Of a stretch of DNA of 64,000 bases, positions 9,431 to 18,890 are shown piece by piece (the stretch's first letter is position 1; every line of letters starts with the position of its first letter). Under the pieces are notes generated by a model. It worked only from the letters and a program-made list of their open reading frames with translations. It had not been told where the DNA came from and made no database searches. Origin of the DNA: Brevundimonas bacteroides DSM 4726. Its GTDB lineage: Bacteria; Pseudomonadota; Alphaproteobacteria; Caulobacterales; Caulobacteraceae. Position numbers and translations under genes: made by a program. Where the stretch lies: NCBI RefSeq assembly GCF_000701445.1, contig NZ_JNIX01000014.1, forward strand, positions 62,001 to 126,000. Reading direction: 5' to 3'.

Positions 9431-10222
9431 GTGCGCGTCGCCACTTGGAACATCAACTCCGTCCGTCTGCGCATCGACCAGGTCGCCCGCTTCGTCGCGG
9501 AGAGCGGGAGCGACGTCCTTTGCCTGCAGGAGATCAAGTGTCTGGAGGACCAGTTCCCCCGGAACGCCTTCGCCGAGATGGGCCTGCCGCACCTGAAGAT
9601 CGCGGGCCAAAAAGGCTGGCACGGCGTGGCCATCGCCAGCCGTTTCCCCATCGAGCCATCGCAGACCTTCGATGCCTGCAAGCTCGGCCACGCCCGGTGC
9701 GTCTCGGCGCGAATCGCCGGCGTGGACGTGCAGAACTTCTACATCCCGGCGGGCGGCGACGTGCCCGACCGGGCGCTGAACCCCAAGTTCGACCACAAGA
9801 TGGATTTCTACGAGCGCCTGACCGAGACGGCCCGGGGGTTGGACCGCTCGCGGCCGCTTCTGATGTGCGGCGACTTCAATATCGCGCCCAGCGAGTACGA
9901 CGTCTGGAACCACCGCTTCATGTCCAAGGTGGTCAGCCACACGCCCATCGAGGTGGAGACGCTGAACCGTCTCCAGGCGGCCGGCGGCTTTGTCGACGTG
10001 GTGCGCGAGGCTTTCCCCGAGCCGCAGAAGCTGGCCAGCTGGTGGAGCTATCGCGCCGTCGATTTCCGCAAGACCAACAGGGGGCTGCGGCTGGACCACA
10101 TCTGGACCTCGCCGGGTCTGGCCCCGGCGGTGGTGGCCCAATCAGCGACGATCCATGAGCCCGTCCGGGCTTGGGAGCAGCCGTCGGACCACTGCCCCAT
10201 CACGGTCGATCTGGACGTCTAA
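9431..10222 (+). CDS. xthA: Exodeoxyribonuclease III
   Basis: AP endonuclease and 3'-5' exonuclease for base-excision repair. The 263 residues show the EEP-fold order: ATWNINSVRLR (metal-binding Asn), LQEIKC (catalytic Glu), the NFYIPAGGD loop, CGDFNIAPSE (Asp and Asn), and a C-terminal SDHCPITVDL with the catalytic His. It starts with GTG at 9431. Its last bases overlap the end of the convergent small gene. Confidence 0.96.
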   Translation: MRVATWNINSVRLRIDQVARFVAESGSDVLCLQEIKCLEDQFPRNAFAEMGLPHLKIAGQKGWHGVAIASRFPIEPSQTFDACKLGHARCVSARIAGVDVQNFYIPAGGDVPDRALNPKFDHKMDFYERLTETARGLDRSRPLLMCGDFNIAPSEYDVWNHRFMSKVVSHTPIEVETLNRLQAAGGFVDVVREAFPEPQKLASWWSYRAVDFRKTNRGLRLDHIWTSPGLAPAVVAQSATIHEPVRAWEQPSDHCPITVDLDV

Positions 10223-10398
10223 CCGCGCTTGGACGCCTTGCGGAAGGCGGGCTTGGCCAAGGCGGTGTTTCGTGCGCTCACGGCTTTCTCGGGATGCTGG
10301 CCGGGCTTGAAGGCCGGCCCCCCGGACTGGGCGCCGGCCTTCTTGGCCGCGAGGACCCGTTTCAGAGCTTCGGCGGCGGTTTCGGGTGTGTCGGTCAT
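10219..10398 (-). CDS. Small basic hypothetical protein (59 aa)
   Basis: A 59-residue protein starting MTDTPETAAEALKRVLAAKK and ending ALAKPAFRKASKRG. It has an amphipathic helix at the N-terminus and a Lys/Arg-rich, probably disordered C-terminus. Short proteins of this type (TAxEALKRxLAxKK then a basic tail) occur beside parB or xthA in related alphaproteobacteria as far as I recall, with no known function. The stop overlaps the xthA stop region by four bases on the opposite strand. It lies downstream of parB on the same strand with 26 bases between them. Confidence 0.65.
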   Translation of the reverse strand: MTDTPETAAEALKRVLAAKKAGAQSGGPAFKPGQHPEKAVSARNTALAKPAFRKASKRG

Positions 10399-10424
10399 GG
10401 CCGCAGGCTAGCACGCCCGCGCCG

Positions 10425-11306
10425 TCAGCCGCGCATCAATCGGCGACACAGGTCGTCCAGCTGCTCGAGGTTGGCGTAGGACAAGGTCAACTCGCCCTTC
10501 CCGCCCCTGTCGCTCAGCGTGACCTTCAGGCCGAGCGCATCCGCCAGATCCTGCTCCAGCGCCGCTGTGTCGGGAGAGGTCGTCGCCACTGTCTTTCCAC
10601 GGGGCTTGGCCCCCACCTCCTGCGACTTGCGGGCCAGGGCTTCGGTCTGGCGGACGTTCAGGCCCTCCAGCATGATCTTCTCGGCCAGGACGTCCGGATC
10701 CTTGGCGGTCAGAAGCGCCCGCGCATGGCCCGCCGACAATATCCCCTCGCTGACCAGCTCCTTCACCCGCGGCGTCAGGTAGGTGAGGCGCAGCGTGTTG
10801 GCGACGTGGCTTCTCGACTTGCCGACGATGCCAGCCACGGCGTCCTGTGTCCGTCCAAAGCGTTCCATCAGCGAAGCGTAGGCCTGAGCCTCTTCCAGCG
10901 GGTTGAGGTCGGCGCGCTGGACGTTTTCGATGATGGCGACTTCCAGCACCTCCAGGTCGTCCATCTGGCGCACGATGATCGGCACTTCTGTGAGCCGAGC
11001 GGCTTGAGCGGCGCGCCAGCGGCGTTCCCCGGCGATGATCTGCCACACGCCGTCTTCGCCCGACTGGGTGCGGACGAGAATTGGCTGCAGAACGCCCTTG
11101 TCGCGGATCGACTGGGTCAGCTCCGACAGGTCTTCCGGCCGGAACACCTTCCTTGGCTGATCCGGGTTGGGCTTCAGGCTCTCGATCGGCGCGAGTTGCA
11201 CACCGGCCGGAAGAGGCTGACCCGGCGCGATCGGCGCAGCTTCGGCGGCCGCATCGCCCAGAAGGGCCGACAGACCGCGACCCAGACCTCTTTGACGTTC
11301 AGACAA
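10425..11306 (-). CDS. parB: Chromosome partitioning protein ParB
   Basis: CTP-dependent clamp that loads at parS sites, spreads, and with ParA moves the replicated origin. The 293 residues show a GLGRGLSALL N-terminal ParA-stimulating segment, the CTPase signature GERRWRAA at 93-100 and ENVQRADLNPLEE at 127-139, and the parS-reading helix-turn-helix near 152-175. A C-terminal dimerisation domain ends in DDLCRRLMRG. It lies 21 bases after parA. Three matching parS sites are in this window. In Caulobacter this protein is essential and anchors the origin to the pole through PopZ. Confidence 0.98.
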   Translation of the reverse strand: MSERQRGLGRGLSALLGDAAAEAAPIAPGQPLPAGVQLAPIESLKPNPDQPRKVFRPEDLSELTQSIRDKGVLQPILVRTQSGEDGVWQIIAGERRWRAAQAARLTEVPIIVRQMDDLEVLEVAIIENVQRADLNPLEEAQAYASLMERFGRTQDAVAGIVGKSRSHVANTLRLTYLTPRVKELVSEGILSAGHARALLTAKDPDVLAEKIMLEGLNVRQTEALARKSQEVGAKPRGKTVATTSPDTAALEQDLADALGLKVTLSDRGGKGELTLSYANLEQLDDLCRRLMRG

Positions 11307-11327
11307 GTTGTTGTTTCCGTTCGTTTA

Positions 11328-12137
11328 TCAGGCGGCAAGGCGGCGGCGCTCGCGCCCCACGACTTCCTTGGCCAGCCGCAGATAGGCTTGGCTGCCGGTG
11401 CATTTCAGGTCGTAGATCAGGACAGGCTTGCCAAAGGACGGGGCCTCGGAGACCCGGACGTTCCGGGGGATCACGGCCTCATAGACCTTGTCGCCGAAGT
11501 GGGCCCGGACGTCCGCCGCCACCTGCCCCGACAGGGCGTTGCGCCGATCGAACATCGTCAGGACGAGACCTTGGATTTCGAGGCTCGGATTCAACGATTG
11601 ACGGACCATCTCGATGGTCTTCATCAACTGCGTCAACCCTTCGAGCGCGAAGAACTCGCATTGCAGCGGCACCAGGACCCCGTCCGCCGCCGCCATGGCG
11701 TTCAGCGTCAGCAGGTTCAAGGACGGGGGGCAGTCGATCAGGACATAGTCATACCGGGCGCTACCACCCTGCCCCTGCGCCGCCAACGCGTCGCGCAAGC
11801 GATAGGAGCGCCGGTCCGCTTGGCTCAGCTCGATCTCGACGCCCGACATGTCCGCGTCGGCGGGAATGATGTCCAGACCCGGCACGGCCGTCGGTACGGC
11901 CGCGTCATCCACGGACCTGCCGTCGACGATCACGTCGTAGATGGTGATACGGCGTGTTTCACGTGGAACACCCAAGCCGGTAGAGGCATTGCCTTGGGGG
12001 TCCATATCCACGATCAGCACCCGCTCGCCGATGGCGGCCAGCGCCGTGCCCAGGTTGATCGCGGTCGTGGTCTTGCCCACCCCGCCCTTCTGGTTGGAGA
12101 CGGCGAGGACGCGGGCGGGACGGCTGGAACTAGCCAC
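11328..12137 (-). CDS. parA: Chromosome partitioning ATPase ParA
   Basis: Walker-type ATPase that binds DNA non-specifically as an ATP dimer and pulls ParB-parS complexes. The 269 residues contain the deviant Walker A KGGVGKTT at 17-24, DMDPQGNAS, and Walker B YVLIDCPPS. The start overlaps the rsmG end by eight bases. A parS-like site lies inside the coding region at 11955-11970. Confidence 0.98.
   Translation of the reverse strand: MASSSRPARVLAVSNQKGGVGKTTTAINLGTALAAIGERVLIVDMDPQGNASTGLGVPRETRRITIYDVIVDGRSVDDAAVPTAVPGLDIIPADADMSGVEIELSQADRRSYRLRDALAAQGQGGSARYDYVLIDCPPSLNLLTLNAMAAADGVLVPLQCEFFALEGLTQLMKTIEMVRQSLNPSLEIQGLVLTMFDRRNALSGQVAADVRAHFGDKVYEAVIPRNVRVSEAPSFGKPVLIYDLKCTGSQAYLRLAKEVVGRERRRLAA
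11955..11970. promoter_or_regulatory. parS site, one mismatch (within parA)
   Basis: TGTTTCACGTGGAACA differs at one base from the palindrome TGTTTCACGTGAAACA. It lies inside parA, about 10 kb from the predicted origin, within the distance reported for parS sites of Caulobacter. Confidence 0.85.
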
Positions 12138-12744
12138 GGCGTTTCAGGCTCCGGACGGTGACGATGCGGCCGCGCGGATCGCTGCGCGAGACGGAGAGGT
12201 CGGCCTCCACTTGCCAGACCTTGGCGGCGTCCTGCAACTCGAGCTCGGCCTTCTCTCCCTTCAGAAACAGACCTTGTGCACCGCGCTGCAGATAGGGCTG
12301 TGCATAACCCAGCAGCTTCTCCATCGGCGCTACGGCGCGGGCGGTAACGACATCGACCTTGAGCGCCTGCTGCTCAGCCCTGCCCCAGATCACGGTGGCC
12401 GGAAGCGAGAGCGCGTCCACAACGCTTTGCAGGAACCGGCAACGTTTCTGGAGCGAGTCGATCAGCCAGACATGGCTGTCCGGCCGGTCCTTGAGCAGGA
12501 TGGCGAGCACCACTCCGGGGAAACCTGCGCCCGCGCCGAGATCGGCCCACGTCCTCGCGCCGGGCGCGAGGTCCAGCAACTGAGCCGAATCCCAGGCGTG
12601 GCGATTCCAGAAGTCCGGCAGGCTGTCCGGCCCGACGAGGTTCATCACCGCATTGGCTTCGGTCAGGCGACCGAGGAAGCTTTCAAGCTCCACCATGCGC
12701 TCAGGGGCGGCTCCGGTCAGCCGCTGGAACTCTTCAGCCGTCAT
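12130..12744 (-). CDS. rsmG: 16S rRNA (guanine-527-N7)-methyltransferase
   Basis: Methylates N7 of G527 in 16S rRNA with SAM. The 204 residues show the SAM-binding WADLGAGAGFPG near 88-99 and the family pattern MNLVGPDSLPDFWNRHAWDS ahead of it; ITARAVAPMEKLL-like sequence lies in the second half. Formerly gidB. Its start shares one base with the mnmG stop region, and it overlaps parA, giving mnmG-rsmG-parA-parB as one unit. Confidence 0.97.
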   Translation of the reverse strand: MTAEEFQRLTGAAPERMVELESFLGRLTEANAVMNLVGPDSLPDFWNRHAWDSAQLLDLAPGARTWADLGAGAGFPGVVLAILLKDRPDSHVWLIDSLQKRCRFLQSVVDALSLPATVIWGRAEQQALKVDVVTARAVAPMEKLLGYAQPYLQRGAQGLFLKGEKAELELQDAAKVWQVEADLSVSRSDPRGRIVTVRSLKRRG

Positions 12745-14600
12745 CAGGCCGCGACGGGTGAGCGCTTCACGTGGGCCAGCAGGGCCGTCAGCGCCCCCGG
12801 CGTCACGCCTTCGATCCGCGCCGCCTGCCCGAGCGTGCGGGGTCGCACGCGATCCAGCTTCTCGCGGACCTCGTTCGACAGACTGCCGATGGCGGCGTAG
12901 TCCAGATCGACGGGAAGGCTCAGCGTCTCCTCGCGCCGCAAGGCCTCGGCGTCGGCGGCCTGACGGTCCAGGTAGCCCGCATAGCCCGCGTCGATCTCGA
13001 TCTGCTCACGGATGGTGGGCGACCAGTCGCGAACGATCGGGAAGGCCGTCTCGAATGCAGTCAGGTCCACGCCGGGATAGGCCAAAAGATCGCGCATCGA
13101 CCGCCGCTGACCGTCCGGGTTGACCGTGATCCCCAGCGCCTGCGCTTCCTTGGGCGTAAAGCGCGTCTCGCGCGCCAGCGCCGTGGCAGCCGCGAGCGCC
13201 TCGGCCTTCGCCTTGAACGCCGCGCGGCGTTCCGAACCGACCACGCCCGCCTCGACACCCAGCGGGGTCAACCGTTGATCGGCGTTGTCGGCGCGGAGAG
13301 TCAATCGATACTCCGCCCGGCTGGTGAACATCCGGTAGGGCTCGGTCACACCGCGCGTGACCAGATCGTCGATCATCACGCCGATGTAGGCCTGGTCCCG
13401 CCCGAGCACGATTTCCGGCGACCCGCCTGCCGCCCGCGCGGCGTTCAGTCCGGCGATCAATCCTTGAGCGCCCGCTTCCTCATAGCCGGTCGTGCCGTTG
13501 ATCTGACCGGCTAGATAAAGGCCCGGCCGACGCTTGACCTCCAGCGCGGGGGTCAGCTCGCGCGGATCGACATAGTCGTACTCGATGGCGTAGCCGAAGC
13601 GGAAAACCTCGACCGCCTCCAGCCCCGGCATGGTGCGCAGGAAGGTCATCTGCGTCTCGGGCGAAACCGAAGTCGAGATGCCGTTGGGATAGACCGTCGG
13701 ATCGTCCAGCCCTTCGGGCTCCAGGAAGACCTGGTGCGAGGTCTTGTCGGCGAAGCGGACGACCTTGTCTTCGATGGAAGGACAGTAGCGGGGTCCTCGG
13801 CCAGTCAGCCGGCCCCCGTAGACGGCGCTTTCGCCGAGATTTTCGGCGATGATCCGGTGGGTCTCTTCCGTCGTCGCCGTGATGCCGCAGGCGATCTGGG
13901 GCACGGTGATCCGGTCGCTCAGGAAGCTGAAGGGAACAGGCGTCTCGTCCGCCTCCTGCATCTCCAGTCGGTCCCAAGCGATGGTGCGGCCGTCCAGACG
14001 AGCGGGCGTCCCGGTCTTGAGGCGGCCCATGGCCAGGCCCGCGCCGTAAAGATCGGCGGCGAGCCCGGTCGAAGGCGCCTCGCCATGACGGCCCGCGGGG
14101 ATCCGCTCGTCGCCCCGGTGGATGACGCCGTTCAGGAAGGTGCCCGTCGTCAGGGCGACCGCGCCCGCGCGCAGCTCCACGCCCTCACCCGTCGTCACCC
14201 CGACGACACGGTCGCCTTCGAGGATCAGGACCTCGGCCGTTCCGGCCATGAGCGTCAGGTTCGGCGTCGCTGCGAGCTCGGCCTGCATGGCCTCGCGGTA
14301 TAGTCGGCGGTCGATCTGGCTGCGGGGGCCTCGGACCGCCGCGCCCTTCGAGCGGTTGAGCATGCGGAACTGGATGCCCGATACATCGGCCAATCGGCCC
14401 ATCAGGCCGTCCAGGGCGTCGATCTCCCGGACCAGATGGCCCTTGCCCAGACCGCCGATGGCCGGATTGCAGGACATCTCGCCGATGGTCTCGAGCTTCT
14501 GGGTCAGCAGCAGGGTGCGCGCGCCGAAGCGCGCCGAGGCGGCGGCGGCCTCGCATCCGGCGTGCCCGCCGCCGATCACGATGACGTCGAAGGAGGTCAT
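12744..14600 (-). CDS. mnmG: tRNA uridine 5-carboxymethylaminomethyl modification enzyme MnmG
   Basis: FAD enzyme that, with MnmE, adds the carboxymethylaminomethyl group to wobble uridine 34 of certain tRNAs. The 618 residues start [19 protein letters not shown], containing the FAD-binding GxGxxG motif. [26 protein letters not shown], the two [21 protein letters not shown] motifs, and the C-terminal helical domain all match the family. An in-frame GTG at 14639 would add 13 residues lacking family similarity, so 14600 is preferred. mnmE lies upstream on the same strand, separated by a parS site and a repeat. Confidence 0.97.
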   Translation of the reverse strand: MTSFDVIVIGGGHAGCEAAAASARFGARTLLLTQKLETIGEMSCNPAIGGLGKGHLVREIDALDGLMGRLADVSGIQFRMLNRSKGAAVRGPRSQIDRRLYREAMQAELAATPNLTLMAGTAEVLILEGDRVVGVTTGEGVELRAGAVALTTGTFLNGVIHRGDERIPAGRHGEAPSTGLAADLYGAGLAMGRLKTGTPARLDGRTIAWDRLEMQEADETPVPFSFLSDRITVPQIACGITATTEETHRIIAENLGESAVYGGRLTGRGPRYCPSIEDKVVRFADKTSHQVFLEPEGLDDPTVYPNGISTSVSPETQMTFLRTMPGLEAVEVFRFGYAIEYDYVDPRELTPALEVKRRPGLYLAGQINGTTGYEEAGAQGLIAGLNAARAAGGSPEIVLGRDQAYIGVMIDDLVTRGVTEPYRMFTSRAEYRLTLRADNADQRLTPLGVEAGVVGSERRAAFKAKAEALAAATALARETRFTPKEAQALGITVNPDGQRRSMRDLLAYPGVDLTAFETAFPIVRDWSPTIREQIEIDAGYAGYLDRQAADAEALRREETLSLPVDLDYAAIGSLSNEVREKLDRVRPRTLGQAARIEGVTPGALTALLAHVKRSPVAA

Positions 14601-14655
14601 GGGAGGCGGGACATAGTCGAGATGGCTCAGAAACGCCACCTCAGGCCGTGTTTGT

Positions 14656-14696
14656 GCGCTACCGCTCGCCTTGCAGACGCTCCTTGCCTTAGCGCC
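14656..14696. repeat. Dispersed intergenic palindrome, mnmG-mnmE gap
   Basis: An imperfect inverted repeat of about 41 bases with outer arms GCGCTA and TAGCGC and an internal CGCTCGCC. It belongs to the same family as the copies near 37.13, 53.52, 53.57, 56.75 and 63.85 kb. Confidence 0.55.
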
Positions 14697-14698
14697 TG

Positions 14699-14714
14699 TG
14701 TTTCACGTGAAACA
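14699..14714. promoter_or_regulatory. parS site, perfect palindrome
   Basis: TGTTTCACGTGAAACA, the full parS consensus, in the short gap between mnmE and mnmG. About 7.2 kb from the predicted origin. Confidence 0.95.
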
Positions 14715-14722
14715 GCCAGCCG

Positions 14723-16021
14723 TCACTTGCCGATGCAGAAGGTGGCGAAGACCTCGCCCAGCACATCCTCGACTCCGATTTCGCCGGTGACCCGGGACAG
14801 GGCGTCGGCCGCCCGGCGAAGGTCGTCCCCCGCCAGCTCCGGCGCATCGATCAGGCGAACCCGCGCGGCGTCGACGGCCTCGGCCGCCTCTGACAGCCGT
14901 CGTCTGTGCCGCTCGCGCGTCACGGCGGGGAAGTCCGCGCCAGACAGGTCACGCGCCAGTCGCTCCGCCAGCACGTCATGCAGCGTCTCGATCCCCTGCC
15001 CGGTGACGGCGCTGACGGCGAAGCCCTCAGACGGCACGACGCCGCCCCCGAGGTCGGCCTTGGTCCAGACGATCAGGTCGTCAGCTCGAACATAGGCGGC
15101 CGCCGGACCGTCCGGATCGCCCGGCGCGCGGACCCGCAGACGCAGATCGGCCGCTTGGGCGCGCGCCCTCGCCCGGCGGACGCCTTCGGCTTCGACGGGA
15201 TCGTTGCTGTCGCGTAGGCCCGCCGTGTCGGACAGGGTCACGGCGTATCCGCCGATGATCAGATCGGCGTCGAGCACGTCTCGCGTCGTGCCCGCGATCG
15301 GCGTGACGATGGCGGCCTCTCGCCGGACCAGGGCGTTGAACAGCGCCGACTTGCCGGCGTTGGTTTCTCCGATCAGGACGATCCGATAGCCTTCCCGAAC
15401 GCGACGGCCGCGATCAGCGTCGGCCAAGGCGGCGCGCAGGTCCGACAGCAGCTTGTCCAGAACCGGCCCCGCAGAACGGGCGAGGTGGTCGGGGACGTCC
15501 TCATCGGGGAAGTCGATCTCCGCCTCGACCAGCGCCAGCGCCGTCAGCAGGTCCCGCCGAAAGCCGGCATAGGTTTGGGACAGAGCGCCGTCGAGTTGAC
15601 CCAAAGCCTGGGCTGCCTGGGCGGCAGTTTCGGCATCGACGAGGTCGGCGACGGCTTCGGCCTGGGCGAGGTCCATCCGGCCGTTCTGGAAGGCGCGGCG
15701 TGTGAACTCCCCTGGCTCGGCGGGGGCGAGGCCCATATCCAGCAGCGCACTGGAAACAGCCTCCACGACGGCGCGACCACCGTGGAGATGCAGTTCGGCG
15801 GCGTCCTCGCCTGTGTAGCTGTGGGGCGCGACGAAGCGCAGGACCAGAGCCTGGTCCAGGATCGCACCTTCGTGGCTGAGCTTGCGCAGGCTCGCGAGGC
15901 GGGGCTTCAGGCCGCCCGCTCCTAGCGCCTCGAGGGCGCGTTCCGTGTCCGGGCCGGACAGGCGAATGATCGCGACGGCTCCGCGACCGGGCGGTGTAGC
16001 GAGGGCGAAGATGGTGGTCAC
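14723..16021 (-). CDS. mnmE: tRNA modification GTPase MnmE
   Basis: Partner of MnmG in U34 modification of tRNA; a potassium-activated GTPase. The 432 residues have a folate-binding N-terminal domain (TIFALATPPGRGAVAIIRLSG), a helical domain holding the GTPase with GETNAGKSALFNAL (G1), DTAGLR (G3) and WTKADL (G4), and the conserved C-terminal CIGK. The GTG start at 16021 sits seven bases after GGAGGAG. That ribosome binding site is the end of the near-palindromic repeat at 16028-16168. Confidence 0.96.
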   Translation of the reverse strand: MTTIFALATPPGRGAVAIIRLSGPDTERALEALGAGGLKPRLASLRKLSHEGAILDQALVLRFVAPHSYTGEDAAELHLHGGRAVVEAVSSALLDMGLAPAEPGEFTRRAFQNGRMDLAQAEAVADLVDAETAAQAAQALGQLDGALSQTYAGFRRDLLTALALVEAEIDFPDEDVPDHLARSAGPVLDKLLSDLRAALADADRGRRVREGYRIVLIGETNAGKSALFNALVRREAAIVTPIAGTTRDVLDADLIIGGYAVTLSDTAGLRDSNDPVEAEGVRRARARAQAADLRLRVRAPGDPDGPAAAYVRADDLIVWTKADLGGGVVPSEGFAVSAVTGQGIETLHDVLAERLARDLSGADFPAVTRERHRRRLSEAAEAVDAARVRLIDAPELAGDDLRRAADALSRVTGEIGVEDVLGEVFATFCIGK

Positions 16022-16027
16022 GTCACG

Positions 16028-16168
16028 TCTCCTCCCTGTCGGCGGAGCCGATGGGGAGGTGGATGCGAGCGCTGGCGAGCAGACGGAGGGGTCCTGGCGG
16101 CGGCGAGAACCCCTCCGTCTCTCCGCTTCGCTCCGAGCCACCTCCCCCCGCTGCGCGCGGGGAGGAGA
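16028..16168. repeat. MITE-like 141-base near-palindrome
   Basis: The ends are complementary (TCTCCTCCC at the left, GGGGAGGAGA at the right), then GGGGAGGTGG pairs with CCACCTCCCC, and the centre GACGGAGGGGT (16082-16092) pairs with ACCCCTCCGTC (16109-16119). The whole would fold into one long hairpin. No coding capacity. It lies between the DUF6489 gene and mnmE. Confidence 0.75.
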
Positions 16169-16178
16169 CCCTGCGTCC

Positions 16179-16406
16179 TCACGGCTTCACCACCGCCTGC
16201 ATCATCTGGCGGAACTGGTCCTGGGCCTGGAGGCCGAAGGCGGTCCAGGACTTCATCAGCTCCTCAGGCTGCATGGCCGTGATGTTGGCCTCCATGCGCG
16301 ACTGCATCTCGGCGACCAGGCGCTCGTTCAGCGGGGTGACGTCCGGCAGACCCAGGAAGGCGCGGGCCTCCTCGGGCGTGCACTCGGCCTCGACCTTGAA
16401 TTTCAT
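16179..16406 (-). CDS. DUF6489 family protein
   Basis: A small helical protein of 75 residues with the pattern MKFKVEAECTPEEARAFLG then LPDVTPLNERLVAEMQ, which I recognise as the DUF6489 family of alphaproteobacteria; function unknown. The body is predicted almost entirely helical and ends QFRQMMQAVVKP. An ATG directly upstream at 16409 is possible, but GGAG is seven bases from the one at 16406. Divergent from the quinone oxidoreductase gene. Confidence 0.82.
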   Translation of the reverse strand: MKFKVEAECTPEEARAFLGLPDVTPLNERLVAEMQSRMEANITAMQPEELMKSWTAFGLQAQDQFRQMMQAVVKP

Positions 16407-16469
16407 CATGGCGCTCCAACCTCTCGGATCGACCTCATAGGCCGATCCGGCCCCAGAAAGGAACCCGCC

Positions 16470-17456
16470 ATGCCCGACGCCACGATGCGCGCCGTCCGTC
16501 TCGACCGCGCCGGCGGACCGGAGGTTCTGGAGATCGCTACGGTCCCGGTCCCGGAGCCGGGTCCGGGCCAGGTTCGCATCCGGCATCACGCCATCGGCCT
16601 GAACTTCATCGACATCTATCAGAGGGACGGGCTGTACCCTCTGACTTATCCGACCGGTCTGGGGCTGGAGGCCGCGGGGGTCGTCGAGGCCGTGGGTGAA
16701 GGCGTGACCCGCTTCGCGGTCGGCGACCGCATCGCCTACGCCAACGGCCCACCCGGCGCCTATGCCGAGGCGCACGTCGTGCATCAGGACAGGGCCGTCC
16801 GCCTGCCTGGCGACATCGCCTTCGAGACAGCCGCCGCCGCGATGCTGAAAGGCATGACGGCCGAATACTTAGTCCAGCGGGTGTTTCACGTGAAACAGGG
16901 AGACGCCATCCTAGTCCACGCCGCCGCCGGCGGGGTTGGCCTGATCCTATGTCAGTGGGCGCAAAGCCTGGGAGCGACTGTCATCGGCACGGTTGGCTCG
17001 GAGGCAAAGGCGGAACTCGCGAGGTCGCATGGTTGTGACCACGTCATCCTGTACGACCGCGAGGATGTTGCCGCACAGGTCCGCGAGATCACGGCCGGCG
17101 AAGGCGTAGCCGTGGCCTATGATTCCGTCGGGGCGGCGACGCTGGAGGCATCGCTGAGCAGCCTGCATCGGCGCGGAATGTTCGTCACCTATGGCAACGC
17201 CTCCGGCCCTGTGCCGCCGCTGGAGCCGCTCCGACTGTCGCGAGGCGGCTCGCTGTTCATGACCCGACCAACCCTGTTCGACTATGTCGCTACGCCAGAG
17301 GAGCTCGATGCGTCGGCCCAGGCGTTGTTCGCCGTCATCCGCTCGGGCCAGGTCAAGATCGAGATCGGCCAGACCTTCGCGCTCGATCAGGTTCGACAGG
17401 CCCATGAGGCCCTGGCGGGACGCAAGACCGTCGGATCGACGCTGCTGGCGCCGTAA
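16470..17456 (+). CDS. NADPH:quinone oxidoreductase family protein (zeta-crystallin type)
   Basis: Zinc-independent medium-chain dehydrogenase/reductase that probably reduces quinones with NADPH. The 328 residues show the GroES-like N-terminal domain (IRHHAIGLNFIDIYQRDGLY), then the Rossmann nucleotide-binding HAAAGGVGLI near 155, and C-terminal KTVGSTLLAP. It lacks the structural and catalytic zinc cysteines, as expected for quinone reductases. AAAGGA lies seven bases before the ATG. A perfect parS site is embedded at 16882-16897, encoding VFHVKQ. Confidence 0.92.
   Translation: MPDATMRAVRLDRAGGPEVLEIATVPVPEPGPGQVRIRHHAIGLNFIDIYQRDGLYPLTYPTGLGLEAAGVVEAVGEGVTRFAVGDRIAYANGPPGAYAEAHVVHQDRAVRLPGDIAFETAAAAMLKGMTAEYLVQRVFHVKQGDAILVHAAAGGVGLILCQWAQSLGATVIGTVGSEAKAELARSHGCDHVILYDREDVAAQVREITAGEGVAVAYDSVGAATLEASLSSLHRRGMFVTYGNASGPVPPLEPLRLSRGGSLFMTRPTLFDYVATPEELDASAQALFAVIRSGQVKIEIGQTFALDQVRQAHEALAGRKTVGSTLLAP
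16882..16897. promoter_or_regulatory. parS site, perfect palindrome (within qor-like gene)
   Basis: TGTTTCACGTGAAACA within the quinone oxidoreductase coding region. At about 5 kb from the predicted origin it is the closest of the three. Confidence 0.95.
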
Positions 17457-17477
17457 CGCCCAGCCGGGCAGCCGGCC

Positions 17478-18890
17478 TCAGGTGTTCATCGACTGGAAGA
17501 AGTCTGAGTTGTTCTTGGACTGACGCAGCTTGTCGAGCAGGAACTCGATGGCGTCCTGCGGACCCATGGGGTTAAGGATGCGGCGGAGCACATAGGTCTT
17601 GGTCAGCTGGTCCTTCGGCGTGATCAGGTCCTCTTTCCGCGTGCCCGACTTCAGCACGTCGATGGCGGGGAAGATGCGCTTGTCGGCGACCTTGCGATCC
17701 AGGACGATCTCGGAGTTGCCCGTGCCCTTGAACTCTTCGAAGATCACCTCGTCCATGCGGCTGCCGGTGTCGATCAGGGCGGTGGCGATGATGGTCAGCG
17801 AACCGCCCTGTTCCACGTTGCGCGCCGCGCCGAAGAAGCGCTTGGGCCGCTGAAGGGCGTTGGCGTCCACGCCGCCGGTCAGGACCTTGCCCGACGACGG
17901 CACGGTCGCGTTGTAGGCGCGGCCCAGGCGGGTGATGGAGTCCAGCAGGATCACCACGTCCTTCTTGTGCTCGACCAGACGCTTGGCCTTCTCGATCACC
18001 ATCTCGGCGACGGCGACGTGGCGGGTGGCGGGCTCGTCGAAGGTCGAGGCCACGACCTCGCCCTTCACCGTGCGCTGCATGTCGGTGACTTCCTCGGGGC
18101 GTTCGTCGATCAGCAGGACGATCAGGAAGACCTCGGGGTGGTTGGCCTCGATCGACTTGGCGATGTTCTGCAGCATCACCGTCTTGCCGACACGCGGCGG
18201 GGCCACGATCAGGCAGCGCTGGCCCTTGCCCAGCGGGGCGACGATGTCGATGACCCGGCCCGAGCGATCCTTCAACGTCGGGTCCTGGATTTCCATGTGC
18301 AGCCGCTCTTCGGGATAGAGCGGGGTCAGGTTGTCGAACAGGACCTTGGTCTTGACCGCTTCCGGGTCTTCCAGATTGATCGTGTCGACCTTCAGCAGGG
18401 CGAAGTAGCGCTCGCCCTCGCGCGGCGCGCGGACGGCCCCGTGGATGGTGTCGCCCGAGCGCAGGCCGAAGCGGCGGATCTGGGACGGCGACACGTAGAT
18501 ATCGTCCGGACCCGGAAGATAATTGGCGTCCGGGCTGCGCAGGAACCCGAAGCCGTCGGGCAGGATTTCCAGCACGCCGTCGGCGATGATCTCGACCTCT
18601 TCCTCAGCCAGGGCCTTGAGGATGGCGAACAGCAGATCCTGCTTGCGCAGGTTCGAGGCGTTCTCGACCTCCAGCTGCTCGGCGAAGGCGACCAGGTCGG
18701 CCGGGGTCTTGGCGTTCAGCTCCTCGAGCGTGATCCGGCCCGAGGGGACGACGGGATCGCCCTCTTCTTCCGCCTCGTCGCCCAGATCGGCGGCGGCGTC
18801 CGCATCGTTCATGCCGTCGGCCTCGCCGGTTTCGGGCAGCAGGGTTTCGGTCTCGGGGGCGGTCGGGTCGGTGTCGCGGACGTCGGTCAT
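17478..18890 (-). CDS. rho: Transcription termination factor Rho
   Basis: Hexameric RNA-dependent ATPase that terminates transcription. The 470 residues begin with an acidic extension of about 50 residues that E. coli Rho lacks, then the RNA-binding domain ([21 protein letters not shown]), and the ATPase core with P-loop APPRVGKT, Walker [12 protein letters not shown] and the Q/R-loops. The 229-base region upstream has no gene; it holds a GCCGGACGTCCGGC palindrome near 18917 and is a likely site of Rho autoregulation. Convergent with the quinone oxidoreductase gene. Confidence 0.98.
   Translation of the reverse strand: MTDVRDTDPTAPETETLLPETGEADGMNDADAAADLGDEAEEEGDPVVPSGRITLEELNAKTPADLVAFAEQLEVENASNLRKQDLLFAILKALAEEEVEIIADGVLEILPDGFGFLRSPDANYLPGPDDIYVSPSQIRRFGLRSGDTIHGAVRAPREGERYFALLKVDTINLEDPEAVKTKVLFDNLTPLYPEERLHMEIQDPTLKDRSGRVIDIVAPLGKGQRCLIVAPPRVGKTVMLQNIAKSIEANHPEVFLIVLLIDERPEEVTDMQRTVKGEVVASTFDEPATRHVAVAEMVIEKAKRLVEHKKDVVILLDSITRLGRAYNATVPSSGKVLTGGVDANALQRPKRFFGAARNVEQGGSLTIIATALIDTGSRMDEVIFEEFKGTGNSEIVLDRKVADKRIFPAIDVLKSGTRKEDLITPKDQLTKTYVLRRILNPMGPQDAIEFLLDKLRQSKNNSDFFQSMNT

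Noticed and set aside
10386..12161. A 591-codon plus-strand frame across parB and parA
   Set aside because: Both genes are clearly on the minus strand with intact motifs, so this frame is a shadow.
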